DNA of 49,874 nucleotides from JBDRFZ01 sp043818395 (GTDB lineage: Bacteria > Patescibacteriota > Patescibacteriia > 2-12-FULL-60-25). The stretch spans positions 1 to 49,874 of the forward strand of contig JBDRFZ010000015.1 in NCBI GenBank assembly GCA_043818395.1, read 5' to 3'. The notes under the pieces were generated by a model. It did no database searches. It saw nothing but the letters and a program-made list of their open reading frames with translations, and had not been told where the DNA came from. Of this stretch, positions 38,950 through 47,712 are shown piece by piece. The position numbers and the translations under genes are program-made. Each line of letters begins with the position of its first letter. Within the stretch, counting starts at the first letter, position 1.

Positions 38950-40017
38950 TTATTCGATATCTCTCATGGCACAGCCGATGGATACGGAAAAACGCGGGCC
39001 GATTTCATCCAAGACAGGCCGTAATTCCACCGGATAAACAACGCGCGCCCACGGATCTCCCAAATAAGAATTAACATTCATGAGCGACGTCATAAATTCC
39101 GGCAATCTCGGCAAAAGCGAAGCTCCGCCCGTAAGAATTATCTTATCGATCCTTTTTTGCTGTCCGTCTTCGGATTGACCCTGATAGAGATTGAATGAAT
39201 AACGTACTTCATCCAATACCGGCTTTAACAAAGTTGTTAAAATCGGCGTCAGATCCCCGGCCTGTGTAAACGTCTGCATGGCTCTGATATCACGTTTCAT
39301 GTGCTCCGCTTGTTCGAAAGTGATGCCCAGAGTCTTGGAAATCGTATCGGTTATTGCTACTCCGCCGCTCGCAATTGACCGGTTTAAAAAAGGAATGCCT
39401 TTTTCTATGACCGAAATGTTAGTCCGCATGGCGCCGATATCAATGACCATGATGCTCGACCTGTCTTTGCCGATCAGCGACCTGATTTGAGCGAATGCCT
39501 CGGTTTCGAGCGAGATAAATTCCAAACCTACTTTTTTCATGAGCTCTATATACTTGGCTACCAGATTTTTCGGCGCGCCTGTGATTAAAACGCGGTGGAC
39601 TTTTTTTCCTCCTTCGCCGGGATTCTGATCTATATTCTTATAATCCAGCGATATTTCTTCCAAGGGCACGGGTATAAGTTTCTTTGCCTGCCATTGGATA
39701 GCTTCTTTAAGTTCTTTTTCATTTGCCGCCGGAACGCTGATAATGGAAGAAAAAACCGAAGAAATCGGCAATGCAGAAATCGTCATCCTGGTGGTACAGC
39801 GCGACTTTTCTATCATTTTTTTTATAGTACCGGCCACGCTATCCATTTCTTCGCTAAAAGCGTGTTCCAGGGTTGCCGCAGGAAGTTCGGCGTAAGCATA
39901 AGTCACGAGCCTGGCTTTTCCTTTTTCATTGGATAATTCAACCAGCTTGATTCCGGAGAGTCCGACATCCAAACCCAGGTAACTTTGCTTTGACGGTTTT
40001 CTTGAAAAAAATCCCAT
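38950..40017 (-). CDS. pilM: Pilus assembly actin-like ATPase PilM
   Basis: A 355-residue PilM: cytoplasmic actin-fold protein that binds the PilN N-terminal peptide. MGFFSRKPSKQSYLGLDVGL and GIKLVELS form the first phosphate motif; VSISAL-type TISALPISSVFSSII, IMVIDIGAMRTNISVIEKG and IILTGGASLLPRLPEF mark the remaining nucleotide-site motifs. ATG 40015-40017 starts 1 nt after the TGA of the surface-protein gene; a longer frame to 40101 would overlap that gene and lacks similarity. The protein ends with SIGCAMRDIE, normal for the family. Confidence 0.95.
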   Translation of the reverse strand: MGFFSRKPSKQSYLGLDVGLSGIKLVELSNEKGKARLVTYAYAELPAATLEHAFSEEMDSVAGTIKKMIEKSRCTTRMTISALPISSVFSSIISVPAANEKELKEAIQWQAKKLIPVPLEEISLDYKNIDQNPGEGGKKVHRVLITGAPKNLVAKYIELMKKVGLEFISLETEAFAQIRSLIGKDRSSIMVIDIGAMRTNISVIEKGIPFLNRSIASGGVAITDTISKTLGITFEQAEHMKRDIRAMQTFTQAGDLTPILTTLLKPVLDEVRYSFNLYQGQSEDGQQKRIDKIILTGGASLLPRLPEFMTSLMNVNSYLGDPWARVVYPVELRPVLDEIGPRFSVSIGCAMRDIE

Positions 40018-40018
40018 A

Positions 40019-42013
40019 TCAGAAAGCGTCTTTAGATGTTGGTAATGATTTTGAAATCTCCTGCATACCCGGCGGCGGATTAACCACTGCGCGGCCGTCA
40101 AAAATGACCGTTTCCGCCGCTACATCCAGATCCTTATAATTGCGTTGCAAGTCCAGACGATAAGCGGCCATAAGTCCCAATACCCTAAGCGGTTCATCGG
40201 TGGCGCCGGTGGTTCCGGTATGGATCGTATCTTCGGCAAAAAATGCGCCAACCAAATTTTTCACCCCGCTTTGTATATAAATATTCCCGCCTATACCGGT
40301 ATTCGTCTTTTTAACGATCACACCAAAAGAGGCCAGATTGCGTAAATATTGCGATAAAGCGTTTGTCTGGTAAGACAAATCCCCCTGTATATACAGATCC
40401 CCTTCCACTAACAACAAACCGTTTCCCCGCTCCGTGGCGCTTGTTCCATTTTGAAACTGCTTGGTTGTTAAAGTTACATTACCCGTAGCCTTATAAACCT
40501 TGCCATTGAGTACGTCCGGTAAAAAACCCGTGTAATCCACGATTTTTCCGTATCGTCCGTTAAGAATCCCGTTTATATCCAAACTGCCCAACGTTCCTGT
40601 GTAGCCGGTCGCGCCTTTAGGTAAAGTCAGGGACTCTGAACCGGACTCTGTGCACCCGGCCTGACTCTTGAAACCAGTTATCTCGCCTTGTGTGGTAAGA
40701 CAATACGTGCCGCTTGAAAGCGGCTGACCCGAAGATAATGCTTCGCCGGTAATACCCTTCTGCGCGTAAACGTTGCCGAATTTCGCCTGCAACCAGGCCG
40801 GCGTGCAGACCGGTGCCAAAAGGCAGTTCATATCTTCACAATCAATCGTACCGCTTCCATCATTGTCCAAACCATCACTGCAACAAGCGTCGAGTCCTAA
40901 TCCGCAAGCCGCCTCACCGATCAAGATACACGTCGGATAACTGTTGCAATCTGTATCAACGCAGTCTACGAGTCCGTCGCCGTCATCATCAATACCGTCT
41001 TCGCATTTGTTTCCATTGGCGGGAGTTTCAGCACACACCGGATCGCTTTGGCACACGGCTTCCTGGCAGTCGGTCATACCGTCATGATCATTATCTAGTC
41101 CGTCGTTGCAATTCGTATTACTTGGTGTTTCGATACAGTTTGCCGCGGTACTGCATGCTATTTCCTGGCAGTCGGTCATGCCGTCATGATCATTATCTAG
41201 TCCGTCGTTGCAATTCGTATTACTTGGTGTTTCGATACAATCAGCCGCGGTTCCGCAAGACGCTTCCTGGCAGTCGGTCAAACCATTAAGATCATTATCA
41301 ATGCCATCGTCGCATACCGGATCCGTCTCTGGTCTTAACTGCACTAATTGAAAATCCATGTAACCAAAACCCGTGCCCATGTTCGTACCGTTCCAGCCGA
41401 AAGATGTGCCTGGTACGGACACGTCGGCAAAATATCCTGATGAAGGATTAAAAACTACTTTGTAATATGGATTCAAGGCCACGCAAGAACCTGACTCCGC
41501 GCAGTTTAAAGATATCCATCCCCCGTCACCTTCGTTGCAAACTTTTGCCCAGCCATGAGCCTGGACTGTGCCGACTCCGGGGTCAAGATATGCCAAAAGC
41601 GCACCTGATGGCGGAGATCCATTACAATCAACACTCGCACTGCACGAACTCCCGAAACAAATCCAGCCGGCCACATCTGACCAGGAAAATCCATTAATTT
41701 GTTTGCTGGAAGTATCTAAATGCACACCGTAAGAACCACATGAACCAGATCCGCAAGCTCCGGGATTGTCGCTATTAACAGAAATCCAACCGCTCGGATC
41801 AGACCAAATCCACCCCATCAAGTTTTCACTGGCCGAGGCCAAGGCCGGAAATTTTATGGCTCCGTATTGCCAGGAAGCGAGCGCCATACCGATTCCGCAA
41901 AAAATAACAAACGCGGAAATAAGCTGGTGCCAACGAAAAAGCCACGACGGTCTTTTCCAACGACGCTTCTTACGCATGAGTGACCTTAACTTTGCAAAAC
42001 GTTTTCGCTTCAT
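40019..42013 (-). CDS. Surface protein with GW motifs and DNDxDGxxDC calcium-type repeats, head of pilus operon
   Basis: A 664-residue protein. A very basic N-terminus (MKRKRFAKLRSLMRKKRRWK) precedes a single hydrophobic segment (about 32-50). Residues 60-220 hold repeated GW motifs (MGWIWSDPSGWISV; INGFSWSDVAGWICF; AHGWAKVCNEGDGGWISLNC) of a type I associate with Patescibacteria surface proteins. Residues about 230-385 contain five or so C-x-D-G-x-D-N-D-x-D-G-x-x-D-C units; two are nearly identical over a 102-bp period. The C-terminal third (LPKGATGYTGTLGSLDINGI; LLLVEGDLYIQGDLSY) is beta-rich with Gly turns. It probably sits outside the cell and may be a pilus-associated adhesin. Function unproven. 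Confidence 0.8.
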   Translation of the reverse strand: MKRKRFAKLRSLMRKKRRWKRPSWLFRWHQLISAFVIFCGIGMALASWQYGAIKFPALASASENLMGWIWSDPSGWISVNSDNPGACGSGSCGSYGVHLDTSSKQINGFSWSDVAGWICFGSSCSASVDCNGSPPSGALLAYLDPGVGTVQAHGWAKVCNEGDGGWISLNCAESGSCVALNPYYKVVFNPSSGYFADVSVPGTSFGWNGTNMGTGFGYMDFQLVQLRPETDPVCDDGIDNDLNGLTDCQEASCGTAADCIETPSNTNCNDGLDNDHDGMTDCQEIACSTAANCIETPSNTNCNDGLDNDHDGMTDCQEAVCQSDPVCAETPANGNKCEDGIDDDGDGLVDCVDTDCNSYPTCILIGEAACGLGLDACCSDGLDNDGSGTIDCEDMNCLLAPVCTPAWLQAKFGNVYAQKGITGEALSSGQPLSSGTYCLTTQGEITGFKSQAGCTESGSESLTLPKGATGYTGTLGSLDINGILNGRYGKIVDYTGFLPDVLNGKVYKATGNVTLTTKQFQNGTSATERGNGLLLVEGDLYIQGDLSYQTNALSQYLRNLASFGVIVKKTNTGIGGNIYIQSGVKNLVGAFFAEDTIHTGTTGATDEPLRVLGLMAAYRLDLQRNYKDLDVAAETVIFDGRAVVNPPPGMQEISKSLPTSKDAF

Positions 42014-42021
42014 TCACTCAC

Positions 42022-42061
42022 AGTGTAGCACAAAAATCATTCAAAAAGACTTTATCCACAG
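42022..42061 (-). promoter_or_regulatory. Predicted pilus-operon promoter with TTTATCCACAG element
   Basis: On the minus strand TGCTACACT (extended -10, 42022-42030) lies 8 nt before the ATG at 42013, so the transcript would be leaderless or nearly so. Twenty-one bases upstream is TGTGGATAA (42052-42060; plus-strand TTTATCCACAG 42051-42061). The same pair occurs before pilA at 33286-33327. Confidence 0.5.
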
Positions 42062-42064
42062 CCT

Positions 42065-42170
42065 ATCGTCCTGAACGTAGCGAAGCGGAATCCGGGAATC
42101 TTTTACTAAACCGCACAAAAGGATCCTTCCCGACGCTACGGTCGGGACAGGTCGACAAGCTCAGGACGAT
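42065..42170. repeat. Dispersed palindromic repeat, copy 2
   Basis: The outer arms atcgtcctga (42065-42074) and tcaggacgat (42161-42170) are perfect inverted copies. The left half contains acgtagcgaagcgga as in the 30.5-kb copy. A nested stem tcccgac...gtcggga (42127-42145) lies within the right half. The element fills the gap between the surface-protein gene and rnhA. Confidence 0.75.
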
Positions 42171-42239
42171 AAAAGGTTCGATCTGCCGAATTCCTAATTC
42201 GCTACAAGCTGTATGTTACACGCTACACGAAATCCGAAC

Positions 42240-42644
42240 CTACCTCCCCTTATCCATCGCAATATTCGACAGTTTATCGGCATGTTTATTCTGTTCCCGA
42301 CGGATATGACGATATTTGACTTTTCCGCCTAATCTTACTTCCAGGTTTTTAACTTCTAAATATCTTTTAGCTAAATCTGGATTTTTTACCTTGTATTCGC
42401 CATTCATTTGACGAACCAGGAGCTCGCTATCAGCCATCACCTGAACTTCAGTCGCACCCAAAGCCACAGCCCGCTCCAAACCAAGAATTACGGCGCGATA
42501 TTCCGCTTGATTATTGGTGGTAACACCAAGATATTCGGCATGCTCCTCCAAAACCTCCCCATCCTCACCTAAAACCACCACACCAATACCTGCCGGTCCC
42601 GGATTCCCTCTCGCCCCACCATCTGTTTGTATTGTCAGTTTCAT
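42240..42644 (-). CDS. rnhA: Ribonuclease HI
   Basis: A 134-residue RNase H that removes RNA from RNA-DNA hybrids. Catalytic residues can be placed: Asp in IQTDGGARGNPGPAGIGVVV, Glu in NNQAEYRAVILGLERAVA, Asp in VMADSELLVRQM and Asp in REQNKHADKLSNIAMD. It lacks the basic handle insertion of E. coli RNase HI and matches the shorter archaeal/Gram-positive-like type. The HADxLSN ending is typical. Its gene follows recJ (96 nt downstream) and may share its transcript. Confidence 0.94.
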   Translation of the reverse strand: MKLTIQTDGGARGNPGPAGIGVVVLGEDGEVLEEHAEYLGVTTNNQAEYRAVILGLERAVALGATEVQVMADSELLVRQMNGEYKVKNPDLAKRYLEVKNLEVRLGGKVKYRHIRREQNKHADKLSNIAMDKGR

Positions 42645-42740
42645 AAGTAAGTAGTCGGTAGTTAGGGAATTAGTAGTTAGCGGTTAGGGGTTCGATTCTT
42701 AAGTGCTACATGCTACACGTTATATGCTTCACGTTAAATA

Positions 42741-44534
42741 CTAACTACTTAACTTCATATCCACGATTTTGCACTGGATATCACGTCGACCGTTCCATTC
42801 ATTAACACCAACATGATACACCACATCAACCCGATCACCGACATTGAGCCATTCAAATTTGCTCGCTAAATTAAAACCCATAAACTTTTGACGCATACCG
42901 TCTTTAGACTCCAGCAGACAACGCAGATGATTCATTGACGACCCTACTTTTTCGCAAACCATAACTTCCAAATCACGAGTCATGAAAAAAGGACGTTTAT
43001 TGCCTTCGCCATAAGGTTCGAATAAATCCAGGCTTTCTATTAAATTCCAATTTAAATCCGCTAGACCGATTTCGGCGTCGATTTGAATGGTCGGAGACAA
43101 ATCCTGTGACAAAAGACTTAATGCGGCGTGTTCTTTTAAATTGGAAACTAATTTTAAAAGAGATTCATCGTTCACAAATGAAAAACCGCACGCCTGCACA
43201 TGACCGCCGACATGGGTAAGCAAACCGTCGCCTGCAACAGTTACCGCTTCGGTTATATTGTAAACCGATATCGACCTGCCCGATCCCACCCAGCGGTCCC
43301 CGAATTTTCCGATGGCTACCGTCGGCTTGCCGGTGATGTCTAAAAATCTTCCGGCGACCAACCCGACCAAGGCCGGAGACCAATCTTCGGACCATAAAAT
43401 CAAGACACTTGAATTATCGTCCGGATTTAATTTTTCCTTAGCTTCATCCATCATCTTGGCCGTTGTTTTTTGCCTCATTTTATTAAGTTCCTCAAGTTGC
43501 TTAGCAAATAATTCCGCCTGCGAATCATCTTCGGCTAAAAGAAGCTCGAGCGCGAGAGAGGCATGATCCATGCGGCCGGCAGCGTTTAAACGCGGGCCGA
43601 TGGCGAAGGCCACGGATTCGGAAGTTATGCTACCCGGTCTGAGTCCGGCGATGGCCATTAGCTTGACCAGACCCGGACGAGGAGTTTTGTTTAAAACTTT
43701 TAAACCAAAAAATTCCAAAGTCCTGTTTTCGCCAATAAGCGGAACCATATCCGTAACCGTGGCTATGGAAACCAGGTCAAGCAGCCATTTTTCCCAGCCT
43801 ATTTTTATTTGGACGCCTTTTTCGCGGGCATATTCAATCAGCGCAGAAGCAAACTTCCAGGCTACGCCAACAGCCGCAAGATGCGGAAAATCATAAGTTT
43901 CATTTGGCAATTTAGGATGTACCAAGATCGCATCCGGTAAAGTTTCATTATATTGATGATGATCGAGAACTAAAACATCCATGCCTAAAGTTCTGGCCAG
44001 AGAAATCTCCGGAGTTGAAGCGATACCGCAATCGACTGTTATAAGCAGATTGGTACCGCGGCGAGTTAGCTCTTCGACCGTCTCCACATGCAAGCCATAG
44101 CCTTCTTTATCGCGATGGGGAATATAATAATCGATAACCGAATCCTGAATTTTATCTGGCGTATCTCGTATCTCGTCTGACGTATTTTGTATCAAATTCT
44201 GCGACTCATTAATTTTTTTTTGGATTTCACGAAGCGTCTGGATAACTATAGCGGAGCCGGAAACGCCGTCCGCATCGTAATCACCATGGACGGTGATGTG
44301 TTCGCCCTTTATAAGCGCCATGAACACGCGCTCTACGGCGGCTCCCATTTGTGAAAATAAAAAAGGATCATGGATATCCGTCTCCCAATTAGGTTTAAAA
44401 AATTTCCTAACCGCTTCCGCGTCTTCTATCCCGCGAAAAGCCAGGAGCCGCAAAGCCACGGGATGAAGATTCGCAAATTCATTGCCAACCGGCGCTTCCT
44501 TTTTTTCGAACGGTAAAATCCAATTTTTAATCAT
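42741..44534 (-). CDS. recJ: Single-stranded-DNA exonuclease RecJ
   Basis: A 597-residue DHH/DHHA1 family 5'-3' exonuclease for recombination and repair. DHH motifs: HGDYDADGVSGSAIV (I), ITVDCGIASTPEI (II), LVLDHHQYNETLPDAILVHP (III, DHH) and LAAVGVAWKFASALIEY. DHHA1: GPRLNAAGRMDHASLALELL and VGGHVQACGFSF. The OB-like C-terminus carries ESLDLFEPYGEGNKRPFF, typical of RecJ. The window sequence has a TTG two codons upstream (44538-44540), but ATG 44532-44534 is preferred. An acidic, Ser/Asp-rich insert (INESQNLIQNTSDEIRDTPD) interrupts the DHH domain near residues 105-125. Confidence 0.95.
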   Translation of the reverse strand: MIKNWILPFEKKEAPVGNEFANLHPVALRLLAFRGIEDAEAVRKFFKPNWETDIHDPFLFSQMGAAVERVFMALIKGEHITVHGDYDADGVSGSAIVIQTLREIQKKINESQNLIQNTSDEIRDTPDKIQDSVIDYYIPHRDKEGYGLHVETVEELTRRGTNLLITVDCGIASTPEISLARTLGMDVLVLDHHQYNETLPDAILVHPKLPNETYDFPHLAAVGVAWKFASALIEYAREKGVQIKIGWEKWLLDLVSIATVTDMVPLIGENRTLEFFGLKVLNKTPRPGLVKLMAIAGLRPGSITSESVAFAIGPRLNAAGRMDHASLALELLLAEDDSQAELFAKQLEELNKMRQKTTAKMMDEAKEKLNPDDNSSVLILWSEDWSPALVGLVAGRFLDITGKPTVAIGKFGDRWVGSGRSISVYNITEAVTVAGDGLLTHVGGHVQACGFSFVNDESLLKLVSNLKEHAALSLLSQDLSPTIQIDAEIGLADLNWNLIESLDLFEPYGEGNKRPFFMTRDLEVMVCEKVGSSMNHLRCLLESKDGMRQKFMGFNLASKFEWLNVGDRVDVVYHVGVNEWNGRRDIQCKIVDMKLSS

Positions 44535-44584
44535 GCCCAAAATCTTGGCATGTCAGCGCGGTGGATGCAAAGCAACCTAAAAAA

Positions 44585-44683
44585 TTAATATCGCAAAGCC
44601 GGTGCGGCCATCATTAAAACCATGGAAACGGCGACGAGCGATACCATGACCAACCAGATTTTTTTAATGGTCTTCTTCTTCAT
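44585..44683 (-). CDS. 32-residue single-helix membrane peptide between lepA and recJ
   Basis: Frame from ATG 44681-44683 to TAA 44585-44587 encodes MKKKTIKKIWLVMVSLVAVS followed by MVLMMAAPALRY: a basic start, one hydrophobic helix, and a short tail. The start is preceded by AAAGGATT at five to six bases, a good Shine-Dalgarno match, on a T/A-rich leader. The positive-inside charge and hydrophobic core are what a small membrane protein would show. It lies alone in the 180-bp gap between lepA and recJ. I recognise no family. Confidence 0.6.
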   Translation of the reverse strand: MKKKTIKKIWLVMVSLVAVSMVLMMAAPALRY

Positions 44684-44714
44684 AATCCTTTAAATAAAAA
44701 AATGATTTTAAATT

Positions 44715-46538
44715 TTAGCGGGAGGCGTTGCCTGATTTGCGTTTCAAGACTTTTATAAATGCATCCGGCGGAATCTCTACCGCGCCTCGGCCGTGCGCCA
44801 GCATCCTCTCTTTTCCTTTCTTCTGTTTTTTTAAAAGTTTTGATTTGCGGCTGTAATCACCACCCGACATCTTGGCAAGGACGTCCTTACGATAACCGGA
44901 AAGCCGCTCGGCCGCAATGATTTTTGCACCAATCGCCGCTTGAATTTTTACCACGAACTGCTGTCTGGGCAATGTTTCTTTCAAAACCTCAACGATTTCT
45001 TTACCGCGGCGATAGGCCTCATCTTCGTGGATAAGAGTGGCAAAAGCAGGAACCAGTTCCTCGGCCACATAAATATCAAGACGGATTATCGGCGCACTGC
45101 GGTAGCCTATAAGATCGTAATTAAGCGAAGCATAGCCAGCGGTCACGCTCTTCAAGCGATCATGAAAATCAACGATAACAGATGAGAGCGGCATATCGTA
45201 ATGCAGCACGGCGCGCGTCGGGTCGTAATAATCCGTAGCTTTAAAAAGTCCACGGCGTTCGGTAACAAGTTGCATTACGGAACCGATATCATCAATCGGA
45301 CTCACGATATCAACGGCGACCCACGGCTCGCGCGCTTCTTTCAAATGCGACGGATCGGGATAAGCCAACGGAGATTTGATGACTTCTTCACGTCCATCGG
45401 TCCGCGTTACCTCGTAAGCGACAGAAGGTGTGGTAACCACGACTTCCAATCCGTGTTCGCGCCGCAATCTTTCTTGCACGATTTCCAGATGCAGCATGCC
45501 TAAAAGTCCGCAACGAAAACCAAAACCCAAAGCCACGGAATGTTCTGGCTCCGAATATAAAGCCGCGTCCGACAGCTGGACTTTCATGATGGCGTCGCGC
45601 AACCTTTCGTATGCATCGCCTTCGCGCGGAAAAATTCCGGCGTAAACCATGGGTTTGACCTCTTTGTAACCCGGAAGCGCGAGAGCCGGTCCGTTTGCCG
45701 ACTTCATGGAAATCGTATCTCCGACCCTGACCGCAGTGATATCTTTCAAACCGCTGACCAGATATCCGATCTCGCCCGCGGAAAGTTTGTCCGTGGCCAC
45801 GTATGACGGTTTTAAAAACCCCAGCTCAAGCGCTTGACCATCCGCCTTGGTCGCTAAAAAAGTAACGGGCTGATTTTTTTTAATCTCTCCGTCCACGACT
45901 CTGGCATAAGCAACCACGCCCTTGTATTCATCGTATTTCGAATCAAATATCAACGCCCTGAAAGTTTTTCCAGGATCGCCTTTTGGCGACGGTACTAAAC
46001 GCACGATCCTCTCAAGAATCTCCCCGATGCCCGCACCAGTCTTGGCCGAAGCCAGGATAATCTCGTCACGACTACAGCCGATAAGCTTCATGAGTTCTTC
46101 GGCGCGACGTTCGACTTCGGCATTAGGCAGATCGATCTTGTTCAAAACGGGAATAATGGCCAAATCCTGCTCCACAGCTAAATAAAGATTAGCAATGGTC
46201 TGAGCCTGTACTCCCTGCGTAGAATCAACTAACAAAAGCGCGCCCTCGACTGCAGCCAGCGACCGCGATACTTCGTAATTAAAATCCACATGCCCCGGCG
46301 TATCAATCAAATTAAGCTGGTATTCAACTCCATCTTTTGCCTTGTAAGACATCCTGGCCGGCTGTAACTTGATAGTTATCCCCCGCTCACGCTCCAAGTC
46401 CATGGTATCCAGCATCTGTTCTTTCAGCTTCCGCTTTTCAACCGTCCCGGTAAATTCCAAAAGACGATCCGCTAAGGTGGATTTACCGTGGTCAATGTGG
46501 GCAATAATGCAAAAATTTCTGATTCTCGATTGTTCCAT
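44715..46538 (-). CDS. lepA: Elongation factor 4 (LepA)
   Basis: A 607-residue ribosome-associated GTPase that modulates initiation and back-translocation. G1 AHIDHGKSTLADRLLEFTGT, G2 RGITIK, G3 LIDTPGHVDFNYEVSRSL, G4 VLNKIDLPNAEVE. Domains II, III (REGDAYERLRDAIMKVQLSD) and V (EPWVAVDIVSPIDDIGSVMQ) are followed by the LepA-specific C-terminal domain (AAIGAKIIAAERLSGYRKDV; AKMSGGDYSRKSKLLKKQKK). Normal length. It is divergent from the plus-strand lipoprotein gene at 46690, so the 150-bp gap should contain two promoters. Confidence 0.97.
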   Translation of the reverse strand: MEQSRIRNFCIIAHIDHGKSTLADRLLEFTGTVEKRKLKEQMLDTMDLERERGITIKLQPARMSYKAKDGVEYQLNLIDTPGHVDFNYEVSRSLAAVEGALLLVDSTQGVQAQTIANLYLAVEQDLAIIPVLNKIDLPNAEVERRAEELMKLIGCSRDEIILASAKTGAGIGEILERIVRLVPSPKGDPGKTFRALIFDSKYDEYKGVVAYARVVDGEIKKNQPVTFLATKADGQALELGFLKPSYVATDKLSAGEIGYLVSGLKDITAVRVGDTISMKSANGPALALPGYKEVKPMVYAGIFPREGDAYERLRDAIMKVQLSDAALYSEPEHSVALGFGFRCGLLGMLHLEIVQERLRREHGLEVVVTTPSVAYEVTRTDGREEVIKSPLAYPDPSHLKEAREPWVAVDIVSPIDDIGSVMQLVTERRGLFKATDYYDPTRAVLHYDMPLSSVIVDFHDRLKSVTAGYASLNYDLIGYRSAPIIRLDIYVAEELVPAFATLIHEDEAYRRGKEIVEVLKETLPRQQFVVKIQAAIGAKIIAAERLSGYRKDVLAKMSGGDYSRKSKLLKKQKKGKERMLAHGRGAVEIPPDAFIKVLKRKSGNASR

Positions 46539-46590
46539 TTGCGCTTTATCATGCGTTAAAAAGCGTTAATTTGCAAGGTTAAAAAGAAGG

Positions 46591-46625
46591 TTGACACAAT
46601 CTTAAGTTTGGTTTAGCGGTATATA
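46591..46625 (+). promoter_or_regulatory. Possible promoter for the Cys-rich lipoprotein gene
   Basis: TTGACA (46591-46596) is a consensus -35 and TATATA (46620-46625) a good -10, but they are 23 nt apart, longer than usual; at 17 nt spacing only TAGCGG is present. The two may not belong to one promoter. The ribosome-binding site AAGGAG (46677-46682), seven bases before ATG 46690, is clear. Confidence 0.3.
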
Positions 46626-46689
46626 GAGGTGCGCGGAAAATAACAAAAAGTGCAACATCTGCAACGGAACCTGGTTAAGGAGTAAAAAA

Positions 46690-47532
46690 ATGGACCGTCT
46701 TTGGATCAAAGCGCTTGAGATATTCTGTTTCGGACTCGCATATCTTCTGATCAATTGCGGATCAGCGGATACGGATGAAGATTACGAAAATATCACGACT
46801 TACGATGCCGGCAAATCGCCGGTCGTAAATAAACGAGACTATGGTCTCGAGTCAATTTTCGATTATAAAAAAACTAAAAACACATCCGCCTCTCCTGTCA
46901 CGGAGATCTTGATCGAAACCGGCTGCCCGGATCATAAACAGGAATTCGCAGTCGCAAAAAATCATGAAGATTTCGGCAAATGCGAACGCATTATGCTGAC
47001 CGCGAAAAACCATGACGTGGTCTTGGACAACGAAACGGTGAACTTTTTATGGTTCGTCGCAGATCCAAATGTTGTTGAACTTGACTGCGCTTACACCGCA
47101 AATCGCAACGTCTGCAGACCAAAGGGAAAAATCGATATTTTCGACCTTTTAGCTGTTAGCGAACCAGAAACTTCGATCACAGCTTGCGTCATCAATAACT
47201 GTCTCGAGCAAGCGGCAGATGATTGCGAAAACTTGGTCTGCGCCGATATCGGCATAACTTCCATCTTCAATCTCGAAGGCGGTTGGAATATCCATAGCGA
47301 CATCCTGGAAAAAGACCTCGTCACGATTCCATATCAAGACGGAAGACGATTCACGGATGACGACCTCTTGATCAATAGCGGTCTGATCAATGGTTTGACC
47401 ATCCAATTCGAGATGATTGATCGCATCTATACCGGTCAAATCCTATCTCAAGACAGCATTCATGGAACCGTCCTTGATTCCACAGATATGAATGTAATCG
47501 GCGAATGGTTTGCCGAACGGCTCTCGCCTTAA
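46690..47532 (+). CDS. Cys-rich lipoprotein of unknown function
   Basis: A 280-residue protein with a lipoprotein-like N-terminus: hydrophobic stretch ALEIFCFGLAYLLINC giving a lipobox (LINC, Cys23), then an acidic linker (SADTDEDYENITTYDAGKSP). The mature part contains about nine cysteines in pairs (ELDCAYTANRNVCRP; ITACVINNCLEQAADDCENL; VCADIG) and ends in a beta-rich stretch (NLEGGWNIHSDILEKDLVTI; GTVLDSTDMNVIGEW). I recognise no domain family. The gene has a strong AAGGAG ribosome-binding site and its own terminator, so it is monocistronic on the strand opposite to its neighbours. Probably displayed on the outer face of the membrane. Confidence 0.7.
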   Translation: MDRLWIKALEIFCFGLAYLLINCGSADTDEDYENITTYDAGKSPVVNKRDYGLESIFDYKKTKNTSASPVTEILIETGCPDHKQEFAVAKNHEDFGKCERIMLTAKNHDVVLDNETVNFLWFVADPNVVELDCAYTANRNVCRPKGKIDIFDLLAVSEPETSITACVINNCLEQAADDCENLVCADIGITSIFNLEGGWNIHSDILEKDLVTIPYQDGRRFTDDDLLINSGLINGLTIQFEMIDRIYTGQILSQDSIHGTVLDSTDMNVIGEWFAERLSP

Positions 47533-47540
47533 CAAACTCA

Positions 47541-47578
47541 ACTCCCAGCCAAACTCACGGCTGGGAGTATTTCTTTGT
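47541..47578 (+). terminator. Rho-independent terminator
   Basis: ACTCCCAGCC (47541-47550) and GGCTGGGAGT (47559-47568) form a perfect ten-pair stem with an eight-base loop, followed by ATTTCTTTGT. It is 9 nt after the lipoprotein stop. Confidence 0.8.
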
Positions 47579-47600
47579 TGATAATAAAGTTCCTGTTTCT

Positions 47601-47688
47601 GTCCTCCCGAGCTTGTTGAGGGATCTTTTTATACGGCCGTCAATTCCAAAAGATCCTTCGACTCCGCTGCGCTGCGCTCAGGACGACA
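47601..47688. repeat. Dispersed palindromic repeat, copy 3
   Basis: Left half gtcctcccgagcttgttgag followed by ggatcttttt; right half aaaagatccttcgactccgc followed by tgcgctcaggacgac. The inner arms (GGATCTTTT/AAAAGATCC) and outer arms (GTCCT/AGGAC) pair. The region 47533-47935 holds no gene; it consists of the preceding terminator and a run of these repeats. Confidence 0.75.
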
Positions 47689-47712
47689 ACATCTTCCAGT
47701 TATCCCGTTCCT

